64,000 nucleotides of DNA from Streptomyces djakartensis (GCF_014651075.1 NZ_BMWE01000017.1:62001-126000); one strand, 5' to 3'. Shown: positions 20,483-28,988, counted from the first letter of the stretch. Notes: a model not told the origin generated them from the sequence alone. Program-made: numbers and translations.

Positions 20483-20510
20483 TGACCCTGCCCGGCTGCC
20501 CCCGTATGCT
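20482..20510 (+). promoter_or_regulatory. Strong vegetative promoter of rpsA with a ~190 nt leader
   Basis: TTGACC (20482-20487) and TATGCT (20505-20510) are separated by exactly 17 bp, close to the HrdB consensus and the best promoter match in the window. Transcription from about 20517 gives a leader of about 190 nt before rpsA. The leader holds a stem formed by AGGCGCCA (20590-20597) and TGGCGCTT (20610-20617), which might serve control of S1 synthesis (inference). Confidence 0.75.
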
Positions 20511-20706
20511 ACAAGTTGCGCTGCGGGCCTGCGCACCTCAGACGTAGCAGGCTGCGCTCGCATCTGTATGTATGTCCCCTCGGTTGTCGAGGCGCCACCG
20601 TTTCTGAGATGGCGCTTCCTAGGCTGTCCGGCTTCTGCAGAGCGAAACGGGCTCCCGGCGTAGCAGTACCTACGACTTCAATGTCCGTACCGGAGCCCTT
20701 TCCCAC

Positions 20707-22206
20707 ATGACGAGCAGCACCGAGACCACCGCCACCACCCCGCAGGTAGCGGTCAACGACATCGGTAACGAGGAAGCCTTCCTCGCCGCGATCGACGAGA
20801 CGATCAAGTACTTCAACGACGGCGACATCGTCGACGGCGTCATCGTGAAGGTCGACCGGGACGAGGTCCTGCTCGACATCGGTTACAAGACCGAAGGTGT
20901 GATCCCGAGCCGCGAGCTCTCGATCAAGCACGACGTCGACCCGAACGAGGTCGTCGCCGTCGGTGACGAGATCGAGGCCCTCGTCCTCCAGAAGGAGGAC
21001 AAGGAAGGCCGCCTGATCCTCTCGAAGAAGCGCGCCCAGTACGAGCGTGCCTGGGGCACCATCGAGAAGATCAAGGAAGAGGACGGGATCGTCACCGGTA
21101 CCGTCATCGAGGTCGTCAAGGGTGGTCTCATCCTCGACATCGGCCTCCGTGGCTTCCTCCCGGCCTCCCTGGTCGAGATGCGCCGCGTCCGCGACCTCCA
21201 GCCCTACGTGGGCAAGGAGCTCGAGGCGAAGATCATCGAGCTGGACAAGAACCGCAACAACGTGGTCCTGTCCCGCCGTGCCTGGCTGGAGCAGACCCAG
21301 TCCGAGGTCCGCCAGACGTTCCTCACCACCCTCCAGAAGGGTCAGGTCCGTTCCGGCGTCGTCTCCTCGATCGTCAACTTCGGTGCCTTCGTGGACCTGG
21401 GTGGCGTCGACGGTCTGGTCCACGTCTCCGAGCTGTCCTGGAAGCACATCGACCACCCGTCCGAGGTCGTCGAGGTCGGCCAGGAGGTCACCGTCGAGGT
21501 CCTCGACGTGGACATGGACCGCGAGCGCGTCTCCCTGTCGCTGAAGGCGACCCAGGAAGACCCGTGGCAGCAGTTCGCCCGCACCCACCAGATCGGCCAG
21601 GTCGTGCCCGGCAAGGTCACGAAGCTGGTTCCGTTCGGTGCGTTCGTCCGCGTGGACGAGGGCATCGAGGGTCTGGTCCACATCTCCGAGCTGGCCGAGC
21701 GCCACGTGGAGATCCCGGAGCAGGTCGTCCAGGTCAACGACGAGATCTTCGTCAAGGTCATCGACATCGACCTCGAGCGCCGCCGCATCAGCCTCTCGCT
21801 GAAGCAGGCCAACGAGTCCTTCGGTGCCGACCCGTCGGCGGTCGAGTTCGACCCGACCCTGTACGGCATGGCCGCGTCCTACGACGACCAGGGCAACTAC
21901 ATCTACCCCGAGGGCTTCGACCCCGAGACCAACGACTGGCTCGAGGGCTACGAGAAGCAGCGCGAGGAGTGGGAGCGCCAGTACGCCGAGGCGCAGCAGC
22001 GCTTCGAGCAGCACCAGGCGCAGGTCATCAAGTCCCGCGAGGCCGACGCCCAGGCCGAGGCCGAGGGTGCCGGCTCCGCCGGTGCGGCTCCGGCCGCGTC
22101 CGGTGGCGGTTCGTACTCCTCCGAGGGCCCGGACAACTCCGGCGCGCTGGCCTCGGACGAGGCGCTGGCCGCGCTGCGCGAGAAGCTGGCCGGCGGCCAG
22201 AGCTGA
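20707..22206 (+). CDS. rpsA: 30S ribosomal protein S1
   Basis: Ribosomal protein S1, 499 residues, the shorter four-domain form usual in actinobacteria. Four S1 (OB-fold) RNA-binding domains are visible at about residues 36-105, 123-190, 209-277 and 294-363 (repeated pattern GxVxxIVxFGAFVDLGGVDGLVH and VSELSWKHI). The C-terminal ~130 residues are acidic and low in complexity (Gln/Glu/Ala, then Gly/Ser). S1 helps mRNA bind to the small subunit. The gene has its own strong promoter and a very strong terminator, as expected for a highly expressed housekeeping gene. Confidence 0.97.
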   Translation: MTSSTETTATTPQVAVNDIGNEEAFLAAIDETIKYFNDGDIVDGVIVKVDRDEVLLDIGYKTEGVIPSRELSIKHDVDPNEVVAVGDEIEALVLQKEDKEGRLILSKKRAQYERAWGTIEKIKEEDGIVTGTVIEVVKGGLILDIGLRGFLPASLVEMRRVRDLQPYVGKELEAKIIELDKNRNNVVLSRRAWLEQTQSEVRQTFLTTLQKGQVRSGVVSSIVNFGAFVDLGGVDGLVHVSELSWKHIDHPSEVVEVGQEVTVEVLDVDMDRERVSLSLKATQEDPWQQFARTHQIGQVVPGKVTKLVPFGAFVRVDEGIEGLVHISELAERHVEIPEQVVQVNDEIFVKVIDIDLERRRISLSLKQANESFGADPSAVEFDPTLYGMAASYDDQGNYIYPEGFDPETNDWLEGYEKQREEWERQYAEAQQRFEQHQAQVIKSREADAQAEAEGAGSAGAAPAASGGGSYSSEGPDNSGALASDEALAALREKLAGGQS

Positions 22207-22232
22207 CGCCCGCTGAGCAGTAGTTCCTGACT

Positions 22233-22264
22233 GAGGGGCCGTACCTTCCGAGGTGCGGCCCCTC
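22233..22264 (+). terminator. rpsA terminator, 14-bp stem with TCCG loop
   Basis: The arms 22233-22246 (GAGGGGCCGTACCT) and 22251-22264 (AGGTGCGGCCCCTC) pair over 14 positions with a single T-G wobble and a TCCG tetraloop, 26 nt after the stop codon. It is one of the strongest hairpins in the window. Confidence 0.85.
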
Positions 22265-22357
22265 GGCGTTGCCCGGAGATCATGTATCTCCTCCCCGGGG
22301 GAATGCCCGTATCCGTAAGGGCGTTGTGCTGTACGGACACGAGGAGGAGCGGTCACT

Positions 22358-23296
22358 GTGCTTGATCCGCAGGGTTTGTACGCATGGGAGCCGAAGGGAC
22401 TGGCCGCCGTCGACATGGCGCTGGCCCAGGAGTCGGCCGGTCTTGTCATGCTCTACCACTTCGACGGATACATCGACGCGGGGGAGACGGGCGACCAGAT
22501 CGTCGACCGGGTGCTCGACTCGCTGCCCCACCAGGTCGTCGCCCGCTTCGACCACGACCGGCTGGTGGACTACCGGGCCCGCCGCCCGCTGCTGACGTTC
22601 AAGCGCGACCGCTGGAGCGACTACGAGGATCCCGCCATCGAGGTGCGGCTGGTGCAGGACGCCACCGGAGCGCCCTTCCTGCTGCTGTCCGGCCCCGAGC
22701 CGGACGTGGAGTGGGAGCGTTTCGCCGCGGCCGTGAAGCAGATCGTCGAGCGGCTCGGCGTCCGCCTGTCGGTCAACTTCCACGGCATTCCCATGGGCGT
22801 CCCGCACACCAGGCCCGTCGGCCTCACCCCGCACGGCAACCGCACCGACCTCGTTCCGGGGCACCGCAGCCCGTTCGAGGAGGCGCAGGTGCCCGGCAGC
22901 GCCGAGTCCCTCATCGAGTACCGCCTGCTCCAGGCGGGACACGACGTCCTGGGCGTGGCCGCTCACGTCCCGCACTACATCGCCCGCTCCCCCTACCCGG
23001 ACGCGGCCCTGACGGTCCTGGAGGCCATCACGGCGGCGACCGGACTGGTCCTGCCCGGCATAGCGCACGCCCTGCGGTCGGAGGCCCACCGCACCCAGAC
23101 GGAGATCGACCGGCAGATCCGCGAGGGCGACGAGGACCTCACGGCGCTCGTCGAGGGCCTGGAGCACCAGTACGACGCGGTCGCGGGAGCCGAGTCCCGC
23201 GGCAACATGCTCGCCGAGCCGATGGACATCCCGTCCGCGGACGAGATCGGCAAGGAATTCGAAAAGTTCCTGGCAGAACGGGAAGGCGACAACTGA
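22358..23296 (+). CDS. PAC2 family protein
   Basis: Soluble protein of 312 residues in the PAC2 family (named after the proteasome assembly chaperone 2 fold; in actinobacteria often called a carboxylate-amine ligase-like or simply PAC2 protein). Visible family motifs are YHFDGYIDAGETGDQ, PLLTFKRDRWSDYEDP, FLLLSGPEPD and FHGIPMGVPHTRP. The actual role in actinobacteria is not established, though the family is near-universal there. GTG start with a GAGGAGGAG site 8 nt upstream. The stop is followed by a stable hairpin that belongs to a dispersed repeat. Confidence 0.88.
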   Translation: MLDPQGLYAWEPKGLAAVDMALAQESAGLVMLYHFDGYIDAGETGDQIVDRVLDSLPHQVVARFDHDRLVDYRARRPLLTFKRDRWSDYEDPAIEVRLVQDATGAPFLLLSGPEPDVEWERFAAAVKQIVERLGVRLSVNFHGIPMGVPHTRPVGLTPHGNRTDLVPGHRSPFEEAQVPGSAESLIEYRLLQAGHDVLGVAAHVPHYIARSPYPDAALTVLEAITAATGLVLPGIAHALRSEAHRTQTEIDRQIREGDEDLTALVEGLEHQYDAVAGAESRGNMLAEPMDIPSADEIGKEFEKFLAEREGDN

Positions 23297-23304
23297 CCGC
23301 CGTG

Positions 23305-23340
23305 CCGCGCCCCCCAAGGGGCGCGGGGAACTGCGCGACC
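23305..23340 (+). repeat. Dispersed Streptomyces repeat with 9-bp hairpin
   Basis: CCGCGCCCC (23305-23313) pairs perfectly with GGGGCGCGG (23318-23326) across a CCAA loop; AACTGCGCGACC follows. The block GGGGCGCGGGGAACTGCGCGAC is a common intergenic element in Streptomyces genomes (recalled, not searched). It starts 9 nt after the PAC2 gene and probably serves as its terminator. Confidence 0.65.
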
Positions 23341-23421
23341 AGCCCAAACACGGCCCGCACGCCGAAGCCGACCCGCACCACCCCGGACCGCCTCCCCAGC
23401 GGAGCGTCTAGGCTGCGGCTC

Positions 23422-24042
23422 ATGCTGAAGGTGGGCCTGACCGGCGGTATCGGCGCCGGCAAGAGTGAGGTGTCACGGCTGCTCGTGGAATGCGGCGCCG
23501 TGCTGATCGACGCGGACCGTATCGCACGGGAGGTCGTCGCACCGGGAACCCCGGGGCTCGCCGCGGTCGTGGAGGCCTTCGGCGAGGAGGTACTCGCCGC
23601 CGACGGCAGCCTGGACCGGCCGAAGCTCGGCTCCATCGTCTTCGCAGACGCGGCGAAGCTCGGCACCCTCAACGCGATCGTGCACCCCCTGGTGGGCGCC
23701 CGCTCCCGCGAGCTCGAAGAGGCCGCCGCCGAGGACGCGGTCGTCGTCCACGACGTCCCGCTCCTCACGGAGAACGGCCTGGCACCGCTGTACGACGTCG
23801 TGATCGTCGTCGACGCGAGCCCCGAGACCCAGCTCGACCGGCTCGTCCGGCTGCGCGGCATGAGCGAGGAGGACGCCCGGGCGCGGATGGCCGCCCAGGC
23901 GACCCGGGAACAGCGCCGGGAGATCGCGGACGTCGTCATCGACAACGACGTCCCGCTGGAGCGTCTGGAGCACCGGGTCAGGGACGTCTGGGCCGAGCTG
24001 GAGCGCAGGTCACAGACGTCCCGGCCGACCCCTCAGGAATAG
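23422..24042 (+). CDS. coaE: Dephospho-CoA kinase
   Basis: Catalyses the last step of coenzyme A synthesis, ATP-dependent phosphorylation of the 3'-hydroxyl of dephospho-CoA. 206 residues, the normal length. P-loop GLTGGIGAGKS at residues 5-15, the substrate motif DADRIAREVV, HPLVGARSRE, and VHDVPLLTENGL, followed by RLVRLRGMSEEDARARMAAQ, which forms the lid. The ATG at 23422 is placed so that the P-loop is at the N-terminus, as in all CoaE; the open frame continues upstream only because of the GC content. The TPR gene follows after 50 bp. Confidence 0.96.
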   Translation: MLKVGLTGGIGAGKSEVSRLLVECGAVLIDADRIAREVVAPGTPGLAAVVEAFGEEVLAADGSLDRPKLGSIVFADAAKLGTLNAIVHPLVGARSRELEEAAAEDAVVVHDVPLLTENGLAPLYDVVIVVDASPETQLDRLVRLRGMSEEDARARMAAQATREQRREIADVVIDNDVPLERLEHRVRDVWAELERRSQTSRPTPQE

Positions 24043-24092
24043 CGGCCCCTCCGGGGAGCGTTGAATCCGTCCCAGGAGGGAAGGACTCTGCC

Positions 24093-24473
24093 GTGCCCGA
24101 GACCAGCGGTTGGAACGGACGTACCCCGGAGACCGACGTCATCGACTACCGCGCCGCGGAGCAGCTGCTCGCGGCGCGCGACCCGCGGGGCGCGGTGAAG
24201 CTGCTCGACGAGGTCGTCGCCGCGCACCCCGAGAACACCGCCGCGCGGCTGCTGCGCGCGCGGGCCTTCTTCGCGGCGGCCCAGCTGAGGTCCGCCGAGC
24301 TGGAGTTCTCCCTCGTCCTCGAGCGCGAGCCGGACAACGCGTTCGCGCACTTCGCGCTCGCTCGCACCTATGAGCGGCAGAGCCGCCCCGACCGAGCCCA
24401 GCGGCATTTCCGCCTGGCCGCCGCACTGGACCCGAAGCCGGAATTCCTCAAGGCGGCGCGCTTCGACTCGTGA
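24093..24473 (+). CDS. Tetratricopeptide-repeat protein
   Basis: 126-residue soluble protein made mostly of about three TPR helical hairpins (residues ~20-120: AEQLLAARDPRGAVKLLDEVVA, then ARAFFAAAQLRSAELEFSLVL, then FALARTYERQSRPDRAQRHF). Such small TPR proteins act as protein-binding adaptors; the partner is unknown. Position directly behind coaE is conserved in Streptomyces as far as I recall. The GTG start has AGGAGGGAAGGA about 8-18 nt upstream. A hairpin at 24491-24509 separates it from the convergent DUF6343 gene. Confidence 0.85.
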   Translation: MPETSGWNGRTPETDVIDYRAAEQLLAARDPRGAVKLLDEVVAAHPENTAARLLRARAFFAAAQLRSAELEFSLVLEREPDNAFAHFALARTYERQSRPDRAQRHFRLAAALDPKPEFLKAARFDS

Positions 24474-24490
24474 GCCTCGTCGCCCCGGGT

Positions 24491-24509
24491 CCGGACCGTC
24501 CGGGTCCGG
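24491..24509. terminator. Hairpin between convergent TPR and DUF6343 genes
   Basis: CCGGACC (24491-24497) pairs with GGTCCGG (24503-24509), loop of 5 nt. It lies in the 45 bp between two stop codons and could stop transcription from both sides. Confidence 0.45.
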
Positions 24510-24518
24510 CGGTCCGCC

Positions 24519-24782
24519 CTAGGGACGGTCGTCCGGCGGCCGGTACGGCGGGATGTCGCGGCCGGGCTGGAAGTGCGGGCCCTGGCGGATGCGCCTGAGG
24601 ACGACGGCGAGGTCGATCGTCACGACCACCAGCAGCACGCCGCAGGCGATGGCCCACCCGGCGCGCCCCACCACCGCGAACGCCACCGTCCCGAAGAGCG
24701 CCCACACCAGACCCCACACACTCAGCCACAGCCGTGCCCGCAGGGCACTGCGCGCAGTCCTCGGCTCACTGCCTGTACGCAT
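24519..24782 (-). CDS. DUF6343 family small membrane protein
   Basis: 87 residues with two adjacent membrane segments (SVWGLVWALFGTVAFAVVG and GWAIACGVLLVVVTIDLAVV) and a polar tail RRIRQGPHFQPGRDIPPYRPP, a good match to the DUF6343 family of Streptomyces. Function unknown. It stands alone on the minus strand between a TPR gene and a methyltransferase gene. Confidence 0.8.
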   Translation of the reverse strand: MRTGSEPRTARSALRARLWLSVWGLVWALFGTVAFAVVGRAGWAIACGVLLVVVTIDLAVVLRRIRQGPHFQPGRDIPPYRPPDDRP

Positions 24783-24941
24783 CGCGATCTCCGCTCCTTA
24801 TCGCACCGTACTCTCCGGCGCGACGGCTGACCATCAGGGGAAGCCCGCCCCCGCGGCACTCCGCTCACTCGAACGGGTGAAGAGGGTCGAAGGGGGAACT
24901 GACGTGCGGGCGCGGCCCGTTGGGCGGGCATGGAGCTGAGA

Positions 24942-25676
24942 ATGCGAGAGGGGTACGAGGGGACAGGTCCGGGGGCCATCACACCGGACGGCTGCGCGGT
25001 GGAGCTCTACTCGCGCCTCCCCATCGGGGACGAACCCGACGTCATCGCGGCCGCGGTGCCCGAGGGAGCGCGCATCCTCGAGCTGGGCAGCGGGGTCGGG
25101 CGCATGACGCACGCGCTGCTGGAGCGCGGCTTCACGGTCACGGCGGTGGACGAGTCCGCCGAGATGCTGGAGCGCGTGCGCGGAGCGCGGACGATCCGCG
25201 GTCCTGTCGAGGAGCTCGACCTGGGCGAGAGGTTCGACGTGGTGCTACTCGCGTCGTTCCTCGTGCACGCCGGGGACGCCGAGGTCCGGCGGGGACTGCT
25301 GCGTACCTGTGTGCGCCATGTCGCGGAGGGCGGCAGTGTGCTGATCCAGCGGGAGGGCGAGGACTACCACACGAAAGTGCCGCGCGAGCGGGTCGACCCC
25401 AGCGGCTTCACCGTACGGATCGTGTCGTCCGAGCCGGTCGGCGACGGAGTCAACTCGGTGCGAGCGGAGTACGAGTTCCCGGACGCGGTCTGGACCCAGA
25501 CGTTCCGCGCCCGCCCGCTGAACAGGGAACAGTTCGAGGAGGCACTGGAGGAGACAGGACTGAGGGTAGCCGAGTACCTGACGGACGACCGGATATGGGT
25601 GAGGGCGGTGCCGACGGCCCAGGCGGCCAGGACGCGTGAGGGTCGTACGGGGCGGAATTCTGCCGGAAGGCGATGA
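24942..25676 (+). CDS. Class I SAM-dependent methyltransferase
   Basis: 244-residue Rossmann methyltransferase: SAM loop ILELGSGVGRMTHAL, acidic end AVDESAEML, then ERFDVVLLASFLVHAG and the C-terminal beta hairpin of the fold. It resembles Methyltransf_25 members; the substrate is unknown. I chose ATG at 24942 because GGAG lies 6 nt upstream, inside the alternative first codons that start at 24930. The last ~20 codons are Arg/Gly-rich. The DoxX gene follows after 66 bp, perhaps in the same transcript. Confidence 0.8.
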   Translation: MREGYEGTGPGAITPDGCAVELYSRLPIGDEPDVIAAAVPEGARILELGSGVGRMTHALLERGFTVTAVDESAEMLERVRGARTIRGPVEELDLGERFDVVLLASFLVHAGDAEVRRGLLRTCVRHVAEGGSVLIQREGEDYHTKVPRERVDPSGFTVRIVSSEPVGDGVNSVRAEYEFPDAVWTQTFRARPLNREQFEEALEETGLRVAEYLTDDRIWVRAVPTAQAARTREGRTGRNSAGRR

Positions 25677-25742
25677 GTTCCGCGGGCCGTGGCGGTCTAC
25701 CCCTGCGACACCACCACGGACCGCTTCCCGCAGGAGACCTCC

Positions 25743-26207
25743 ATGCCCGAGACCACCGCTTCCGTCGCTGCCGCCGCCTCCGCCCCGGACCGGGCCGTCA
25801 TCGCCGGGCCGGCGACCGCCCGTGGGCGGCGTGCCCGGATCGCGCTGCGCGGTCTGCAGGTGCTGCTCGCCCTCTTCTACGCGATCGCCAGTGCTCTGCC
25901 CAAGCTGATCGGACACCCCTCGGCTGCCGAGTCGTTCGCCGAGCTCGGCTGGGGCAGCGTGGGGATGTACACGGTCGGTGCCCTTGAACTGGCCGGAGCC
26001 ATCGCCCTGTTGGTCCCGGTGCTCCAGTCGGTGGCGGCGATGGCGCTGAGCGCGCTGATGGTGGGCGCGTTCGTTGTGCAGACAGCCGTGTTCGACGGGG
26101 AGCACGCGGCGACGCCGCTGATCCTGATGGTGCCGCTCGCCCTCATCGCGTGGGCGCGGCGGCGGCACAACGCGGATCTCGTGCGACTGCTGCGTCGACG
26201 GGCGTGA
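25743..26207 (+). CDS. DoxX family membrane protein
   Basis: 154-residue protein with four membrane segments after a basic Ala-rich start (IALRGLQVLLALFYAIASALPKL, GMYTVGALELAGAIALLVPV, ALSALMVGAFVVQTAVF, LILMVPLALIAWARRR). The pattern fits DoxX/DoxD-like proteins, which in other actinobacteria are linked to redox and membrane stress functions; none can be assigned here. ATG at 25743 has AGGAG 8 nt upstream; the frame opens further 5' but lacks a ribosome site. Confidence 0.8.
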   Translation: MPETTASVAAAASAPDRAVIAGPATARGRRARIALRGLQVLLALFYAIASALPKLIGHPSAAESFAELGWGSVGMYTVGALELAGAIALLVPVLQSVAAMALSALMVGAFVVQTAVFDGEHAATPLILMVPLALIAWARRRHNADLVRLLRRRA

Positions 26208-26303
26208 CAGAGCAGGGCGAGGGAGCGGCGATCTCCGATCCGGCGAGGCCGTGAGGGCCGGCCGCTGGAATCCGCGGACCCGCCGCGCCCGCGTAACGGC
26301 CCG

Positions 26304-26843
26304 CTACGGCCGCGGCCTGCCCGAGCCGCTACCGAGGTCACCGCCGGCGCCGGAGCCGGGCCCTCCACCGGGACCGGTCAGACCCCGCAGGCGTTCCATC
26401 TCGCGGCGGTCGCGCTTCGTCGGGCGGCCCGCGCCCCGGTCCCGGATCCCTGCGGGGGCGACGGCCTCGCGCGGCGGGGGCGGCGGGGAGTTGTCGACGT
26501 AGCACTGGACGGCCACAGCGGCGCCGACGCGCTTGCGGGTCAGCCGGGTGACGATCACGATCCGCTCCCGGCCCTCGTGCCGCAGGCGTACCTCGTCACC
26601 GACGCGTACGGCGTGGGCGGGTTTCACACGCTCGCCGTTGACCCGTACGTGGCCGCCCCGGCAGGCGGTGGCACCCATGGAACGGGTCTTGACCAGACGG
26701 ACGGACCAGATCCAGCTGTCGACGCGGACGGTCTGGCCGCTCTGCGGCCCGGCGGCCTCGGCAGCGGCGATCGCCGCGGCGACCTTCGGATCCAGAGTCC
26801 TCGCCTCGCCCGCCCCGTCGCACTCCGCACCTTCAGAAGCCAT
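26304..26843 (-). CDS. S4-domain RNA-binding protein (Hsp15-like)
   Basis: 179 residues. The S4 fold occupies about 40-100: VRVDSWIWSVRLVKTRSMGATACRGGHVRVNG (S4 signature, arginine-rich), VGDEVRLRHEG. This is the pattern of heat-shock protein 15 (HslR), which binds 50S subunits carrying stalled nascent chains. The C-terminal third is Pro/Gly/Arg-rich (RDRGAGRPTKRDRREMERLRGL, then GGGPGSG repeats), as in the actinobacterial members. ATG at 26843 is chosen over one 63 bp upstream because the family starts close to it. It is divergent from the ArsR gene. Confidence 0.85.
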   Translation of the reverse strand: MASEGAECDGAGEARTLDPKVAAAIAAAEAAGPQSGQTVRVDSWIWSVRLVKTRSMGATACRGGHVRVNGERVKPAHAVRVGDEVRLRHEGRERIVIVTRLTRKRVGAAVAVQCYVDNSPPPPPREAVAPAGIRDRGAGRPTKRDRREMERLRGLTGPGGGPGSGAGGDLGSGSGRPRP

Positions 26844-26903
26844 GTCCCCGACCTTAGCCCTCCGGGCCCCCTGTCCAGCCGAAAGCGCCCTCTCCCACCT
26901 TCC

Positions 26904-26932
26904 CAAAACAAGTTTTGCAAAAACTCTTTTGG
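26904..26932. promoter_or_regulatory. AT-rich nested palindrome, likely operator of the ArsR-type regulator
   Basis: CCAAAA (26904-26909) and TTTTGG (26927-26932) form outer arms around a second palindrome, AGTTTT-GC-AAAAACT (26911-26925). A stretch this AT-rich is rare in this DNA. It ends 3 bp before the regulator start codon, which suggests autoregulation (inference). Confidence 0.6.
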
Positions 26933-26935
26933 TAA

Positions 26936-27595
26936 ATGCCCGTCCAGATCTACCCTCCCGGCATGGACGGCGACGAACACAAGCGCGTACTGGACCCCGA
27001 GCACGACACCGCAGCCCTGAAGGCCCTCACCCATCCACTGCGGATCCGGCTCCTCGGGCTGCTGCGGCTGGACGGGCCTGCCACGGCGAGTGAACTGGCC
27101 GCGCGGACGGGGGAGTCCTCGGCCTCGGCCAGTTACCACCTGCGAGTGCTGGCGAAGTACGCGTTCATCGCCGAGGCGGAGCACCGCGACGGCCGGGAGC
27201 GGCGCTGGCGGGCGCTGCACACCGTGACGTCCTGGAGCAACGAGTCGATGGAGTCATCCGCGGCGGGACGTGCCTTCCTCACTCTGTCGCGGCGGCGGCA
27301 GATCGAGCACCTGGAGGCGTCGCTCGCCCGGCACGAGGCGGACATGGCCGCCGGGCGGTTCGGCCAGGAGTGGGTGGAGCCGTCCGGCATCAGCGACCTC
27401 ATGCCCAGGCTGACGGCCACGTCGCTCACCGAACTCTGGGACGCCCTGGGCCGGAAGCTGGAAGAGCTGACGGCCCGGGACGCGGACGACCCCCACGCCG
27501 AGAACGTCATGTTCCTCATCGCCGGGCTGCCGCTCGCCCCGCACGACCGCTCAGACACGGACCACGAGGACACGGATCGCGGGGGCGCCTCATGA
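26936..27595 (+). CDS. ArsR-type (winged helix) transcriptional regulator
   Basis: 219 residues. N-terminal winged-helix domain of the HTH_20/ArsR type at about residues 20-100: ALTHPLRIRLLGLLRLDGPATASELAARTGESSASASYHLRVLAKY, followed by a wing (RDGRERRWRA). The C-terminal half is a predicted helical ligand or dimer region. No metal-binding cysteines are seen, so it probably senses a small organic ligand. The stop overlaps the MFS start as ATGA, so regulator and exporter are coupled. The ATG at 26936 directly follows the palindrome and has no clear ribosome site (possibly leaderless); the in-frame ATG at 26963 is an alternative. Confidence 0.85.
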   Translation: MPVQIYPPGMDGDEHKRVLDPEHDTAALKALTHPLRIRLLGLLRLDGPATASELAARTGESSASASYHLRVLAKYAFIAEAEHRDGRERRWRALHTVTSWSNESMESSAAGRAFLTLSRRRQIEHLEASLARHEADMAAGRFGQEWVEPSGISDLMPRLTATSLTELWDALGRKLEELTARDADDPHAENVMFLIAGLPLAPHDRSDTDHEDTDRGGAS

Positions 27596-28935
27596 CCCAG
27601 CAGCCCGAGCCGCCCGAGATGCGGACCGCTCGCCGCCGCTACGTCATCGTCTGCGCGCTCTTATGGATGCCATCGGGTATCGGCCTGGCCTCGATGGTCC
27701 TGCTGTTCAGCGAGCGCGGCATGTCCCTGGCCACGATCGCCGGGCTCTTCGCCGCCCAGTCGCTGACCGTGGCCGCGCTGGAGCTGCCCACGGGCGGGCT
27801 CTCCGACGTCCTCGGGCGCCGGCCTGTCCTGGCTATGGCCGGTGTGCTCAACGTGGTGGCCTGCGTCCTGGTCGGCCTCGGCACCACCGCGTCGGTGCTC
27901 GCCGCCGGCCTGGTGCTCATGGGCGTGGCCCGGGCCCTGGCCAGCGGCACGGCCGAGGCCTGGTACGTCGACACCGTCCAGGAGCGCTCCGGACCGGCCG
28001 CCGAGCTGCGCACGGGCCTGGCCCGGGGTGGTTCCGCGACCTCCGCCGCGCTCGCGGCCGGCATGCTGCTCGGCGGCGCCCTGCCCTGGCTGCTGGGTCT
28101 GGGGCCCGACCTCGGCGCCCGCCTGAACGAGGCGACGTCCGGCGCGGTACTGCCGCTGTCCGTTCCCATGCTGCTGGGAGCCGCCGTCAGGGTCGCCTTC
28201 GTCTGTTACGTGCTGGCCGTCCTGCGGGAACCGCCGCGACCGCCGGCCACCCTGCGCTCGGCGCTGCGCGGCGTCCCGGGCACTGTCCTGGGCGGACTGC
28301 GGCTGGGCGGCCGGGACGTGCTGGTCCGTCGGATCCTGCTCACCGCGGCGGCCGTGGGCTGCGCCCTGGCCACCATCGAACTGCTCGTCCCGGGCCGCAC
28401 CGTCGAGCTGACAGGAGCGCCCGGCTCCGGAGCGATGGTGTACAGCGCGCTCGCCTGCGCGGGCTTCGTCTGCAACGGTCTCGGGAGCCACCTCGCGCCG
28501 CTCGCCGCCAGGGTCGCGGGCAGTGGCGAGCGGGCGGTGCTGGTCTGTCTCGGCACGGGCGCGGTCGGCATGCTGCTGCTCGGTGTCACCGCGGCCGCGA
28601 CCACGGTGCACTCGCTCGCCATGCCCCTCGCAGCCGTCGGCTTCTGCTTGCTCTACCTCGGCATCGGCGCCGGGTCCCCGAACCAGAACGAACTGCTGCA
28701 CCGGCGCGTCACCGGAGCCGGCCGCGCCACCGCCCTGTCCGTCCAGTCCCTTGCCCTGCAGCTGGTCGGCGCGCTCACCGGCCTGGTCGTCGGGGCGTTG
28801 CGGCCGGGCCCGTTGCCGTGGCTGCTGACCGGTGCGGCGCTGTTGTTTTCAGCCCTGCTCTGGCTACGCCGCGTCGAGGCGCGGTCCGTCCCGGGCACGA
28901 TCACCACCTCGGGCTCGCGCAGCGGCGTGTCCTGA
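27592..28935 (+). CDS. MFS transporter with a TTA codon
   Basis: 447-residue major facilitator with 12 predicted spans and the A-type loop motif (GGLSDVLGRRPVL) after the second span. Likely a drug or metabolite efflux pump controlled by the ArsR-type protein, with which it overlaps by ATGA. Codon 24 is TTA (27661-27663, GCG CTC TTA TGG), the rare leucine codon read only by the bldA tRNA in Streptomyces, so translation should depend on developmental state. The start is fixed by the overlap; no family-specific substrate motif can be recognised. Confidence 0.88.
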   Translation: MTQQPEPPEMRTARRRYVIVCALLWMPSGIGLASMVLLFSERGMSLATIAGLFAAQSLTVAALELPTGGLSDVLGRRPVLAMAGVLNVVACVLVGLGTTASVLAAGLVLMGVARALASGTAEAWYVDTVQERSGPAAELRTGLARGGSATSAALAAGMLLGGALPWLLGLGPDLGARLNEATSGAVLPLSVPMLLGAAVRVAFVCYVLAVLREPPRPPATLRSALRGVPGTVLGGLRLGGRDVLVRRILLTAAAVGCALATIELLVPGRTVELTGAPGSGAMVYSALACAGFVCNGLGSHLAPLAARVAGSGERAVLVCLGTGAVGMLLLGVTAAATTVHSLAMPLAAVGFCLLYLGIGAGSPNQNELLHRRVTGAGRATALSVQSLALQLVGALTGLVVGALRPGPLPWLLTGAALLFSALLWLRRVEARSVPGTITTSGSRSGVS

Positions 28936-28988
28936 GTCTTCCGCCTCCCGGCGGGGGAGCGGTGGCCACCGCCGCCTACGGTGGGTCC

